Source: an uncultured Clostridium sp. (GTDB lineage: Bacteria > Bacillota > Clostridia > Lachnospirales > Anaerotignaceae). Taken from it: 14,796 nucleotides of DNA. The first letter of the stretch is position 1. Each line of letters starts with the position of its first letter. Under the pieces are notes generated by a model. The model searched no databases. It was not told where the DNA came from and worked only from the letters and a program-made list of their open reading frames with translations. This document shows, piece by piece, positions 8,194 through 14,254 of this stretch. The stretch is taken from the NCBI GenBank assembly GCA_947246775.1, contig CAMXTM010000016.1, forward strand, positions 1-14,796, written 5' to 3'. Made by a program: the position numbers and the translations under genes.

Positions 8194-8223
8194 TTGATAA
8201 AATAGTAGGAATAAAGGTATAAT
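8194..8223 (+). promoter_or_regulatory. Sigma-A promoter of the radical SAM gene
   Basis: TTGATA (8194-8199), an 18-bp spacer and a perfect TATAAT (8218-8223). The expected start near 8230 leaves a leader of about 30 nt containing the RBS AAAGGA (8245-8250). Confidence 0.8.
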
Positions 8224-8260
8224 AGAACAATCGGAAAATTAAAGAAAGGATTGAAATAAT

Positions 8261-9133
8261 ATGAGATATGAAGGAACAGTATACCGCCCACCAAGTGAGG
8301 CAAGCAGTTTGATTATACAATTGACCATTGGTTGTGCTAGAAATACTTGCACATTTTGTGCGATGTATAAAGATAAAACATTTCGTGTAAGAGATTTGCA
8401 GGAAGTAGTAGAAGATTTAGAAATGGCAAGGAAATACTATCAAAGAATTAAAGTGAGAAGAATCTTTTTAGCTGATGGAGATGCATTGATTGTAAAAACA
8501 GCAGATTTGCTTTATATATTGGCAAAATGTAAAGAATATTTCCCAGAAGTAGAAAGAATTTCTGTTTATGGTGCGCCAAAAGATATTATTCATAAAACAC
8601 CAGAAGAATTAAAACAACTTAAGCAAGCAGGTTTGGATATGGTGTATATGGGTTTGGAGTCTGGCGATGATGAAGTATTAAAAGAAGTCAAAAAAGGCGT
8701 TACTTCCGCAGAGATGATTGAAGCAGGACAAAAAGTACGTGCTGCTGGTATGGTACTTTCTATGACCATTATATCAGGCTTAGGTGGTAGAAAATTGATG
8801 AAAGAGCATGCACTCAATAGTGCAAGAGTGATTAGTGCAATCAAGCCAGAATATGTTGGATTTTTGACATTATTACTAGAACCAGGTACTCCAATGTATG
8901 AACAGTATAGAGCTGGAGAATTGGATTTATTGAGTCCAGAAGAAGTGCTTGACGAAACAGAATTATTTATTGAAAATGTAGATACAGAGGGTACAGTATT
9001 CCGAGCAAACCATGCGTCAAACTATATTCCTTTGGCTGGCACATTAAATGCAGAAAAACAAAAAATATTGGAGCAAATAAAACGTTCTAAAGAACAGAGC
9101 AGTTACAGACCAGAAACATTTCGAGCGTTATAA
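8261..9133 (+). CDS. Radical SAM protein with CX4CX2C cluster motif, function unknown
   Basis: A 290-residue radical SAM enzyme of the Elp3/MiaB-like (COG1032-type) barrel. The cluster-binding cysteines are in IGCARNTCTFCAMYK: Cys25, Cys30 and Cys33, spaced CX4CX2C instead of the usual CX3CX2C, with the normal aromatic residue before the last cysteine. Further barrel motifs are FLADGDALI (69-77, GGE-like position), YMGLESGDDEVLKEVKKG (129-146) and ISGLGG (171-176). There is no B12, TRAM or SPASM domain and no extra cysteine cluster. The gene is alone, with its own consensus promoter and an RBS 10 nt from ATG. Similar short proteins with GC-x4-CTFC are common in Clostridia but lack a known substrate, so I give no reaction. 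Confidence 0.85.
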   Translation: MRYEGTVYRPPSEASSLIIQLTIGCARNTCTFCAMYKDKTFRVRDLQEVVEDLEMARKYYQRIKVRRIFLADGDALIVKTADLLYILAKCKEYFPEVERISVYGAPKDIIHKTPEELKQLKQAGLDMVYMGLESGDDEVLKEVKKGVTSAEMIEAGQKVRAAGMVLSMTIISGLGGRKLMKEHALNSARVISAIKPEYVGFLTLLLEPGTPMYEQYRAGELDLLSPEEVLDETELFIENVDTEGTVFRANHASNYIPLAGTLNAEKQKILEQIKRSKEQSSYRPETFRAL

Positions 9134-9138
9134 TAAAA

Positions 9139-9165
9139 AAGTGTGGGGTGATATGCTCCACACTT
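9139..9165 (+). terminator. Weak terminator or hairpin after the radical SAM gene
   Basis: A 10-bp stem (AAGTGTGGGG with CTCCACACTT, one G-U) around TGATATG, starting 5 nt after the stop. The 3' side lacks a good T-run on the + strand (CAAACTATT), so termination may be partial. The T-run lies on the minus-strand side, where no gene needs it. Confidence 0.5.
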
Positions 9166-9280
9166 CAAACTATTATAAATAAAAATAAAATATACTTAAC
9201 ATAATGTGTATAGAAATAAAAAATGGTAACATTTTTGAACATATGAAGCTCCTAGTAGAATAGAAAAAGGAGTTGGTAAC

Positions 9281-10117
9281 ATGGCATGGCTGGGGCTATT
9301 TGCCCTTGTGGTTTTTTATTGGTGTTTTTTTACAGCCGTTGTAACAGGCAGAAGAAGCTGGATATGGTTAAGTGTGCTTTGTGTTCCTGTGTTGGTAATG
9401 GCTGTACGCTATCAGACAGGAATGGATATTAACGGATTGATAATAATGCTATGTGTATTTATGTTTTTTGTTTGTAGAAATAGTTTAACAGACATTTTAT
9501 TGTGGAATCAGAGAAAAAGAAAATATCATTGGGTACTGCTGAGTTTATTGTGGCTGATGTGCTTTTTATTTTTGTTTTACTCTATAGTAGAGCTGCAAAT
9601 GTCTGGTTATTTGTATGATTTTCAAGGGTGGAATATGGAAAAGAGAAATTCTTTTCGTATTACTGTCACAACACTGCCTATTGTGTGGATTTCCTATTAT
9701 TATGGTGAAATGTTTTATAATAGTATTGATAGGCTGTGGAAAAGGAAAAGTGAATTGATATTGATTGCCTGTCAATTTTTTGTAGCAAATAGCAGAGGGG
9801 GAGACAGAGGTCCAGATAAAGGTTATTTTTTAGATGGTGTCAATAATGGGGTTAATTATCATTTTAGAATGACAAAAGGTACTTATGTTATGCTGCAAAA
9901 AGAAAGAGCCTTGCGGTTGCAAGTGCAAAAAGGCTTACTAGGAGGATTGTATGTCTTAAAAAATCCCTGCCCTGATAATAGTAGAAAGACCTTGAGACGA
10001 GATAGAAAAAATGCAAAAATTGGCATTGTAATATTTGTGCTTGTAATGATATTAGGAGTATTGTTATTGTTTTTTCCGCAAGTGTTGCAGCCACTGTATT
10101 TTTGGAATTGGAAATAA
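9281..10117 (+). CDS. Multi-spanning membrane protein of unknown function
   Basis: I do not recognise this 278-residue protein. Hydrophobic segments suggest membrane spans at about 3-21, 26-43, 50-66, 83-103, possibly 128-145, and 246-266. Between the last two lies a basic soluble region (about 147-245) containing CQFFVANSRGGDRGPDKGYF and a Lys/Arg-rich stretch (SRKTLRRDRKN); by the positive-inside rule this region is probably cytoplasmic. The many Trp and Tyr residues near membrane edges are typical interfacial residues. The RBS AAGGAG (9267-9272) lies 8 nt before ATG, supporting the start. A 60-residue gene follows after a hairpin and may be co-transcribed. No enzymatic motif is visible. 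Confidence 0.75.
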   Translation: MAWLGLFALVVFYWCFFTAVVTGRRSWIWLSVLCVPVLVMAVRYQTGMDINGLIIMLCVFMFFVCRNSLTDILLWNQRKRKYHWVLLSLLWLMCFLFLFYSIVELQMSGYLYDFQGWNMEKRNSFRITVTTLPIVWISYYYGEMFYNSIDRLWKRKSELILIACQFFVANSRGGDRGPDKGYFLDGVNNGVNYHFRMTKGTYVMLQKERALRLQVQKGLLGGLYVLKNPCPDNSRKTLRRDRKNAKIGIVIFVLVMILGVLLLFFPQVLQPLYFWNWK

Positions 10118-10158
10118 AAATATAGTATGGAATAAATAAAAAAGCCAATGCTATATTT
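10118..10158 (+). repeat. Inverted repeat between the membrane protein and small protein genes
   Basis: AAATATAGTAT and ATGCTATATTT can pair over 11 bp (one G-U), with GG/CC extending the stem after a bulge. It ends one base before the GAGGTGAT ribosome binding site of the next gene. There is no T-run, so it is more likely an mRNA processing or translation-modulating hairpin than a terminator. Confidence 0.5.
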
Positions 10159-10169
10159 GAGGTGATACT

Positions 10170-10352
10170 ATGTTAAAATGTTTAAAAAACTTTGACACAT
10201 TGCCTGCACAAATGAAAAAACAGATAATAGATAATAGTAATGATATGAATTTGTTTTATACTTTGCCACTAGAACAAAGACAGCAAGTGCTAGACCGCAT
10301 AGCGAGTTTAAATACAGAGGCAGAGATAAGAGCTTATTTGAAAATACGATAA
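10170..10352 (+). CDS. Small conserved-looking protein, 60 residues, unknown function
   Basis: A 60-residue soluble, mostly helical protein. It contains two related segments, FDTLPAQMKKQIID and FYTLPLEQRQQVLDRIASL, each of the form (F/Y)xTLPxxxxxQ(I/V)(I/L)D, so it may be two copies of a short helical unit. Many Clostridia encode small proteins with a similar LPxEhQQQVL pattern and no assigned role; that comparison is from memory. The start is supported by GAGGTGAT at 10159-10166, 3 nt before ATG. A terminator follows at 10413. It may form one unit with the membrane protein gene. Confidence 0.7.
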   Translation: MLKCLKNFDTLPAQMKKQIIDNSNDMNLFYTLPLEQRQQVLDRIASLNTEAEIRAYLKIR

Positions 10353-10412
10353 AAAGGTGTGTTCTAAACAGCATACCAAGGATGAAACAGTCATAAAAAT
10401 GAAGTAACTTTT

Positions 10413-10454
10413 AAGGATTGATTTCTGTAATACACAGGATTCAATCCTTTTCAT
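10413..10454 (+). terminator. Rho-independent terminator after the 60-residue gene
   Basis: The stem AAGGATTGA/TCAATCCTT (9 bp) is extended after a T-T mismatch by TTCTGT/ACAGGA (6 bp, one G-U) with loop AATAC, followed by TTCATTTT. It isolates the toxin-antitoxin region from upstream transcription. Confidence 0.8.
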
Positions 10455-10477
10455 TTTGCTTTTATTCTATTTTATCA

Positions 10478-10505
10478 TTTACAATTTTATTTTTTATGGT
10501 ATAAT
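10478..10505 (+). promoter_or_regulatory. Promoter of the putative antitoxin RNA (extended -10)
   Basis: TTTACA (10478-10483), a 16-bp spacer and a perfect TATAAT (10500-10505) preceded by TGG, giving an extended -10. No open reading frame with an RBS follows before the terminator at 10627, which points to a non-coding transcript beginning near 10512. Confidence 0.8.
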
Positions 10506-10511
10506 AAAAAT

Positions 10512-10628
10512 AAGTAGGAAACCGCCGCCCTCTGCAAAGGGCAGATGAGCGGTTTACCTCCTTTGATTTGATATGAGAAAAGCCACCTCAAATCTTCGGG
10601 AAGATTATTGTGAGGGTGGCTTTTTTAT
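10512..10628 (+). ncRNA. Putative type I antitoxin RNA, about 117 nt, convergent to the toxin gene
   Basis: Between a strong promoter and a strong terminator lies a structured stretch without coding capacity. Its 5' hairpin pairs GG-AAACCGC (10517-10525) with GCGGTTT-A-CC (10549-10558). The interior has two mutually exclusive small stems, GCCCT/AGGGC (10527-10542) or TCTGC/GCAGA (10531-10545). A linker follows, containing ACCTCCTTT (10556-10564), complementary to the Shine-Dalgarno of the toxin gene. The 3' terminator hairpin lies at 10578-10627. It is transcribed towards the minus-strand toxin gene, so any toxin mRNA reading past its stop at 10637 would be complementary to it, the arrangement known for txpA/ratA-type loci. 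The role is inferred from architecture; expression has not been shown. Confidence 0.7.
10578..10627. terminator. Bidirectional terminator shared by antitoxin RNA and toxin mRNA
   Basis: The outer stem AAAAGCCACC-TCA pairs with TGAGGGTGGCTTTT (one bulged G). Inside is AATCTT/AAGATT with a CGGG loop plus an ATTG side bulge. On the + strand it runs into TTTTTT (10621-10626). On the minus strand the last bases read GGCTTTTCTC, a shorter U-tract, so toxin mRNA may partly read through towards 10505. Confidence 0.85.
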
Positions 10629-10636
10629 TTATACTT

Positions 10637-10732
10637 TTATTTTCGCTTATTTATCATGTAAACGAAAGTAAGTAATGCTAGTAGAAAGTTACCAGCTAAA
10701 AACAAAAGAGTCAATACCTGATATGTATCCAT
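10637..10732 (-). CDS. Holin-like hydrophobic type I toxin peptide, 31 residues
   Basis: The ATG at 10732-10730 encodes 31 residues starting MDTYQVLTLLFLAG and ending in the basic tail MINKRK: a short polar start, one membrane span of about 20 residues and a positive C-terminus. This pattern, including the M-x-T-Y-[QE]-x-L opening and the LLALLT core, matches the putative holin-like toxin (Hol_Tox) peptides of Firmicutes, related in type to TxpA and BsrG, which damage the membrane when overproduced. The start is preceded by AAAGGAGGTGAT (minus strand, 10747-10736), an almost perfect Shine-Dalgarno 3 nt from ATG. The frame is open upstream to 10825, but a promoter at 10822-10794 and the SD argue for the short form. 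It faces a convergent non-coding RNA, the expected antitoxin. Confidence 0.8.
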   Translation of the reverse strand: MDTYQVLTLLFLAGNFLLALLTFVYMINKRK

Positions 10733-10735
10733 AGC

Positions 10736-10761
10736 ATCACCTCCTTTTTTACCAAAGGAGG
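10736..10761 (-). promoter_or_regulatory. Toxin Shine-Dalgarno sequestered in an 8-bp leader hairpin
   Basis: Read on the minus strand, CCTCCTTT (10761-10754), loop GGTAAA and AAAGGAGG (10747-10740) form a perfect 8-bp stem that buries the whole ribosome binding site of the toxin gene, with the ATG 7 nt beyond the stem. Self-sequestered SDs are a known safeguard of type I toxin mRNAs. Confidence 0.8.
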
Positions 10762-10793
10762 CTTGCACGCCCATCACGATTCCTACAAAAGCT

Positions 10794-10822
10794 ATCATAT
10801 CACATTTTTTTCCACATTTCAA
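10794..10822 (-). promoter_or_regulatory. Promoter of the toxin gene
   Basis: On the minus strand: TTGAAA (10822-10817), a 17-bp spacer and TATGAT (10799-10794) preceded by TGA (extended -10). The predicted start near 10787 gives a leader of about 55 nt containing the SD hairpin. Confidence 0.8.
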
Positions 10823-10903
10823 CAAACAAACTTACAATTCACAAAAAGCGCTTATTTATCAAAATCAAAATAAAAAATGCTTTTTCCTCTTTTTATATTG
10901 TTA

Positions 10904-10932
10904 TTGCATAGATATTTTCTTTGAGATATAAT
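10904..10932 (+). promoter_or_regulatory. Sigma-A promoter of ychF
   Basis: TTGCAT (10904-10909), a 17-bp spacer and TATAAT (10927-10932). The predicted start near 10939 gives a leader of about 47 nt before the ychF ATG. Confidence 0.82.
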
Positions 10933-10985
10933 AACGATAATGTACAACAAAAATGACGAAACAATAAGAAAGGAAGAAAAAGAAT

Positions 10986-12083
10986 ATGAAATTAGGCATT
11001 GTAGGGCTTCCAAATGTTGGAAAGAGTACCCTTTTTAATTCTATGACAGTGGGAAAAGCAGAGGCAGCAAACTATCCTTTTTGTACCATAGACCCTAATG
11101 TGGGCATTGTAGCTGTACCAGATGAAAGGTTGACAAAATTAACAGAAATGTATCATTCAGAAAAGACCACACCAGCAGTAATTGAATTTGTAGACATAGC
11201 AGGGCTTGTTAAGGGAGCGAGCAAAGGCGAGGGATTAGGAAATAAATTTTTGTCTCTTATTAGAGAAGTAGATGCGATTGTTCACGTTGTAAGATGTTTT
11301 GAGGATAGTAATGTAGTACACGTAGATGGTAGTGTAGACCCTATCAGAGACATTGAAACCATCAATTTAGAATTGATTTTTTCAGACTTGGAGATATTAG
11401 AAAGAAGAATTTCAAAAACGGTAAAAGCAGCGAAAGCGGACAAGTCATTGCAAAAGGAATTAGAAATATTACAAAAATTAAAAACAGCACTAGAGGAAGG
11501 ACAAAGCGCTAGAGCAGTAGAATTTGAGTCACCAGAAGACATTGCTTTTGTAGAGAGCTTGACCCTTTTGACACAAAAACCAGTGTTATATGCAGCAAAT
11601 GTAGCAGAAGAAGATTTAGCGGATAGTGGTGCAGGCAATCAATATGTCAATCGAGTAAGAATTTTTGCAGATAGCGAAGGTTCTGAGGTGTTTGTGCTTT
11701 GTGCAAAAATTGAAGAAGAAATTGCTGATTTAGATGAAGCAGATAAAAAAGAATTTTTAGCAGATATGGGAGTAGAAACGAGCGGATTGGATAGATTGAT
11801 TTCTGCTAGTTATAAATTGTTAGGACTGATAAGTTATTTGACAGCCGGCCCTACAGAAAGCCGAGCATGGACCATTAAAAAAGGTACAAAAGCACCAGCA
11901 GCAGCAGGGAAAATACACAGTGATTTTGAAAGAGGATTTATCAGAGCAGAAGTAGTCAGCTATGATGATTTGATGAATATTGGTTCTTATAATGGCGCAA
12001 AGGAACAAGGACTGGTGCGTTCAGAGGGCAAAGAATATGTTGTAAAAGATGGAGATGTGGTATTATTCCGTTTTAATGTATAA
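10986..12083 (+). CDS. ychF: Redox-responsive P-loop ATPase/GTPase YchF (OLA1 family)
   Basis: A 365-residue TRAFAC-class Obg-family protein, the normal length. The G1 P-loop is GLPNVGKST (residues 7-15), G3 is DIAGLVKGASKGEGLGN (70-86), and the G4 position carries NVAEE (205-209) instead of NKxD, the family change linked to preferring ATP over GTP. A coiled-coil stretch covers about 130-175. The C-terminal TGS domain (about 283-365) contains YLTAGPTESRAWTI and the SDFERGFIRAEV motif. It is cytoplasmic and binds ribosomes; relatives act in stress responses and translation. The RBS is AAAGGA, 11 nt from ATG. The stop codon overlaps the SD of the phosphoesterase gene 14 nt downstream, so the two are co-transcribed and probably coupled. 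Confidence 0.96.
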   Translation: MKLGIVGLPNVGKSTLFNSMTVGKAEAANYPFCTIDPNVGIVAVPDERLTKLTEMYHSEKTTPAVIEFVDIAGLVKGASKGEGLGNKFLSLIREVDAIVHVVRCFEDSNVVHVDGSVDPIRDIETINLELIFSDLEILERRISKTVKAAKADKSLQKELEILQKLKTALEEGQSARAVEFESPEDIAFVESLTLLTQKPVLYAANVAEEDLADSGAGNQYVNRVRIFADSEGSEVFVLCAKIEEEIADLDEADKKEFLADMGVETSGLDRLISASYKLLGLISYLTAGPTESRAWTIKKGTKAPAAAGKIHSDFERGFIRAEVVSYDDLMNIGSYNGAKEQGLVRSEGKEYVVKDGDVVLFRFNV

Positions 12084-12097
12084 GGAGAGAGTAAAAA

Positions 12098-12625
12098 ATG
12101 GTGTATTTTACATCAGACTTGCATTTTTACCATGAAAATATTATCAGACGCATTAATAGACCTTATCAAAATGTAGAAAAAATGAATCAAGACCTGATTA
12201 AAAAGTGGAATGAAAAAATAAGCCCAAGTGATGAAGTGTATATATTAGGTGATTTTACGATGAAAGGTTCTCAGCTTGCCACAGAGATATTGTACCAGCT
12301 AAAGGGTAAAAAGCACTTAATAAGAGGAAATCATGATGGCTTTGTAGATAGTCAAAAATTTGATAAGACATTGTTTTGTTCAATACAAGATTATGCAGAA
12401 ATTGTTTGTAATAATGTGCAGTTTGTGTTGTTTCACTATCCCTTATTAGATTGGAATGGTATGTTTCGGGGTAGTATTGCATTGCATGGACATCAGCACA
12501 ACCATGAGGATTACAACTATAATAATTTGCAAAATAAAATTCGTAGGTATGATGTTGGTGTTGACGCAAACCATATGACACCTGTCAGCGCAGAGCAAAT
12601 TATTTCTTTTTTCAGTGATATTTGA
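12098..12625 (+). CDS. Small calcineurin-like metallophosphoesterase
   Basis: The 175 residues make up almost a bare calcineurin-like phosphoesterase core. Metal ligands are visible in order: SDLHF (Asp7, His9), GDF (Asp52), GNHD (77-80), FHYP (His113) and HGHQH (130-134), plus a final YDVGVDAN strand. Such short, single-domain enzymes are annotated as phosphodiesterases or phosphatases, but the substrate of this branch is unknown. The RBS AAGGAG (12082-12087) starts inside the ychF stop codon, and ATG follows 10 nt later, so it is the second gene of the ychF unit. No obvious terminator lies between it and hpf. Confidence 0.88.
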   Translation: MVYFTSDLHFYHENIIRRINRPYQNVEKMNQDLIKKWNEKISPSDEVYILGDFTMKGSQLATEILYQLKGKKHLIRGNHDGFVDSQKFDKTLFCSIQDYAEIVCNNVQFVLFHYPLLDWNGMFRGSIALHGHQHNHEDYNYNNLQNKIRRYDVGVDANHMTPVSAEQIISFFSDI

Positions 12626-12681
12626 TGAAACAGCAAAAAAGAAATAAAAAAAAGAAAGGTTTTTGATTTTTGTATAGAATA

Positions 12682-12687
12682 TATAAT
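12682..12687 (+). promoter_or_regulatory. Possible -10 box of hpf
   Basis: TATAAT in an AT-rich stretch. The nearest -35-like TTGATT (12663-12668) is only 13 bp away, so the promoter is weak or depends on another factor. A start near 12694 would put the first in-frame ATG (12701) almost at the 5' end, favouring the ATG at 12743. Confidence 0.4.
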
Positions 12688-12742
12688 ATCAAAGGAAGAA
12701 ATGACCGATATTTCGGGTGACATAGTAAAGGAGTGTTTCGTT

Positions 12743-13285
12743 ATGCGTTATAATTTTATAGGCAAAAATATCGAAGTTGGAGAAAAAACAAAAGAAAAAA
12801 TAGAAGCAAAATTAGCAAGAGTGCAAAAATTTTTCCCAGAAGAAACAGTAGCAACAGTAACATTAAGTAGTGAAAAATTGGGTACAAATATTGAAGTAAC
12901 CATACCATATCATAAAAGAATGATAAGAGCAGAAGTCAGTGATGCAGATATGATGGCAGCAGTTGATGGAGCAGTTGACATTTTGGAAAACCAAGTAGTA
13001 CGTTATAAAAAACGTTTGAGAACAAAAGTACGTCAAAGTGCAGAAGCATATCGTGCAGAGTATGAGTCATTGCATATTGCAGAAGAGGATTTAGACGAAG
13101 AACCATTATATAAAATTGAAAGAATTAAGCATTTTGAAGTAAAACCAATGGACGCAGAAGAAGCGGTTATGGAAATGGAATTGATTGGACATAGTTTCTT
13201 TGTATTTCGAGATGCAGAAACAGAAAATATCAATGTAGTATATAAGAGAAAAAATGGCTCTTATGGCTTAATTGACCCAGAATAA
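12743..13285 (+). CDS. hpf: Ribosome hibernation promoting factor, long form
   Basis: The 180-residue long-form HPF (RaiA/YfiA family) binds 30S and, through its C-terminal domain, pairs 70S ribosomes into inactive 100S dimers in stationary phase. Residues 1-95 are the S30AE domain (MRYNFIGKNIEVGEKTKEKI, then TIPYHKRMIRAEV and DMMAAVDGAVDILENQV). A charged linker runs to about 120, and the C-terminal dimerisation domain covers 121-180 (IERIKHFEVKPMDAEEAVMEMELIGHSFFVF). The start at 12743 matches family N-termini and has AAAGGAG (12727-12733) 9 nt upstream. A second in-frame ATG at 12701 with AAAGGA at 12691 would add 14 residues and is not preferred. It is followed by a bidirectional terminator. 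Confidence 0.94.
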   Translation: MRYNFIGKNIEVGEKTKEKIEAKLARVQKFFPEETVATVTLSSEKLGTNIEVTIPYHKRMIRAEVSDADMMAAVDGAVDILENQVVRYKKRLRTKVRQSAEAYRAEYESLHIAEEDLDEEPLYKIERIKHFEVKPMDAEEAVMEMELIGHSFFVFRDAETENINVVYKRKNGSYGLIDPE

Positions 13286-13301
13286 AGAGAGAAAAATAAA
13301 G

Positions 13302-13328
13302 TAGGCGGAATGTTCCGCCTATTTTTTT
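13302..13328. terminator. Bidirectional terminator between hpf and the AraC-family gene
   Basis: A perfect 8-bp stem, TAGGCGGA with TCCGCCTA, around an ATGT loop. It is followed by ATTTTTTT on the + strand and by CTTTATTTTT on the minus strand, serving both convergent genes. Confidence 0.9.
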
Positions 13329-13341
13329 GTGTATTTTTAGA

Positions 13342-14244
13342 TTAAAGACTTTTTCGATATTGTAGTGGTGTGATGTCCATAAATTCCCGAAATACTTTAC
13401 TAAAATAACTAGAACTGTTAAAGCCAACGGAAAGAGCAATTTCTGTAATCGAAAGAGCTGTATTTTGTAAAAGAGATATTGCAGTTGAAATACGATATTT
13501 TGTAATATAAGCTATTGGTGTTGTGTGTAGTATTTTTTCAAAACAGCGAAAACATTCTCTTTGGCTGATGTTTGCAACAGAAGAAAGTGTTTCAAGTGAG
13601 ATAGACTCATTGTAGTGTTTATGAATATATTCTAGTAGTTGTTTTATGCGCTGGTACTCTATGGTGTTGTATGTAGTAGGAGTAGTGAGTGCCTGCTGGC
13701 AGTTTTCTGTAATAAGATAAAAAATAGAAGAAAGATGTTCTCTTATACGAAACAAAAAAGCAGGTGGTTCTTCAACAAAAAGCGAACAAGCCTTTTGAAA
13801 ATGTTCAATGCAATTTTTTTGCCAATCTACTTCAGGAGAAAAAATAATATAGCTGAGATTTTGACAGTGTAGTAATGGTGTGATGTATTGTTTCATATAA
13901 ATACTTTCATCATAGCCACCTACTAATTTGTAATCAAAAACAGCAGTCACAAGAGAACAATTTTGTTGAGAAGATTTTTTCATAAAATGAAGTATATTTG
14001 TGTTAAGAAAAAGACACTGACCACATTGTAAAGTAAAAGAAGTTTCGCCTAAATCCACAAAAAGACTTCCCTCTGTTACGATAACCATTTCGATGTCTTC
14101 ATGCCAGTGCCAAGGGACTTCTGGACGGATATAATCAGCAAAATTGGTAGTGTAAATAGTGCAAGGGAAAAGTGGATTAACATGAGAATAAAGCTGTTTT
14201 TGGTTTTTGTCTGTAATCACTTTACAATGGTCTATTGCTTTCAT
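13342..14244 (-). CDS. AraC-family transcriptional regulator with cupin sensor domain
   Basis: A 300-residue regulator of the usual AraC length. Residues about 20-110 form an N-terminal cupin-like ligand pocket with HWHEDIEMVIVTEGSL (46-61), the typical H-x-H-x4-E pattern. The C-terminal 100 residues hold two helix-turn-helix motifs, ISLETLSSVANISQRECFRCF (215-235) and ITEIALSVGFNSSSYFSKVFRE (266-287), with the classic GF.SSSYFSKVF signature. The start at 14244 is fixed by AAAGGAG (minus strand, 14257-14251) 6 nt upstream; the 60 upstream in-frame residues are untranslated leader. Three direct repeats just upstream suggest autoregulation or control of the divergent ORF. The inducer is unknown; cupin AraC proteins often sense sugars or small amphiphiles. 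Confidence 0.92.
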   Translation of the reverse strand: MKAIDHCKVITDKNQKQLYSHVNPLFPCTIYTTNFADYIRPEVPWHWHEDIEMVIVTEGSLFVDLGETSFTLQCGQCLFLNTNILHFMKKSSQQNCSLVTAVFDYKLVGGYDESIYMKQYITPLLHCQNLSYIIFSPEVDWQKNCIEHFQKACSLFVEEPPAFLFRIREHLSSIFYLITENCQQALTTPTTYNTIEYQRIKQLLEYIHKHYNESISLETLSSVANISQRECFRCFEKILHTTPIAYITKYRISTAISLLQNTALSITEIALSVGFNSSSYFSKVFREFMDITPLQYRKSL

Positions 14245-14254
14245 AAAAAACTCC

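Noticed and set aside
10170..10181. Shared MLKC start of the 60-residue protein and the extended toxin frame as evidence of homology
   Set aside because: Only four residues match, the rest is unrelated, and the toxin extension is probably not translated.
10512..10628. Riboswitch or T-box leader of ychF
   Set aside because: It ends in a terminator more than 350 nt before ychF, which has its own promoter at 10904. No T-box or known riboswitch core was recognised, and a toxin gene sits on the opposite strand in between.
10733..10825. 62-residue version of the toxin starting at 10825
   Set aside because: Its start lies upstream of the predicted transcription start (about 10787) and overlaps the promoter -35 region.
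13639..13872. 77-residue + strand ORF inside the AraC-family gene
   Set aside because: It is antisense to a well-supported gene, has no RBS and no recognisable domain.
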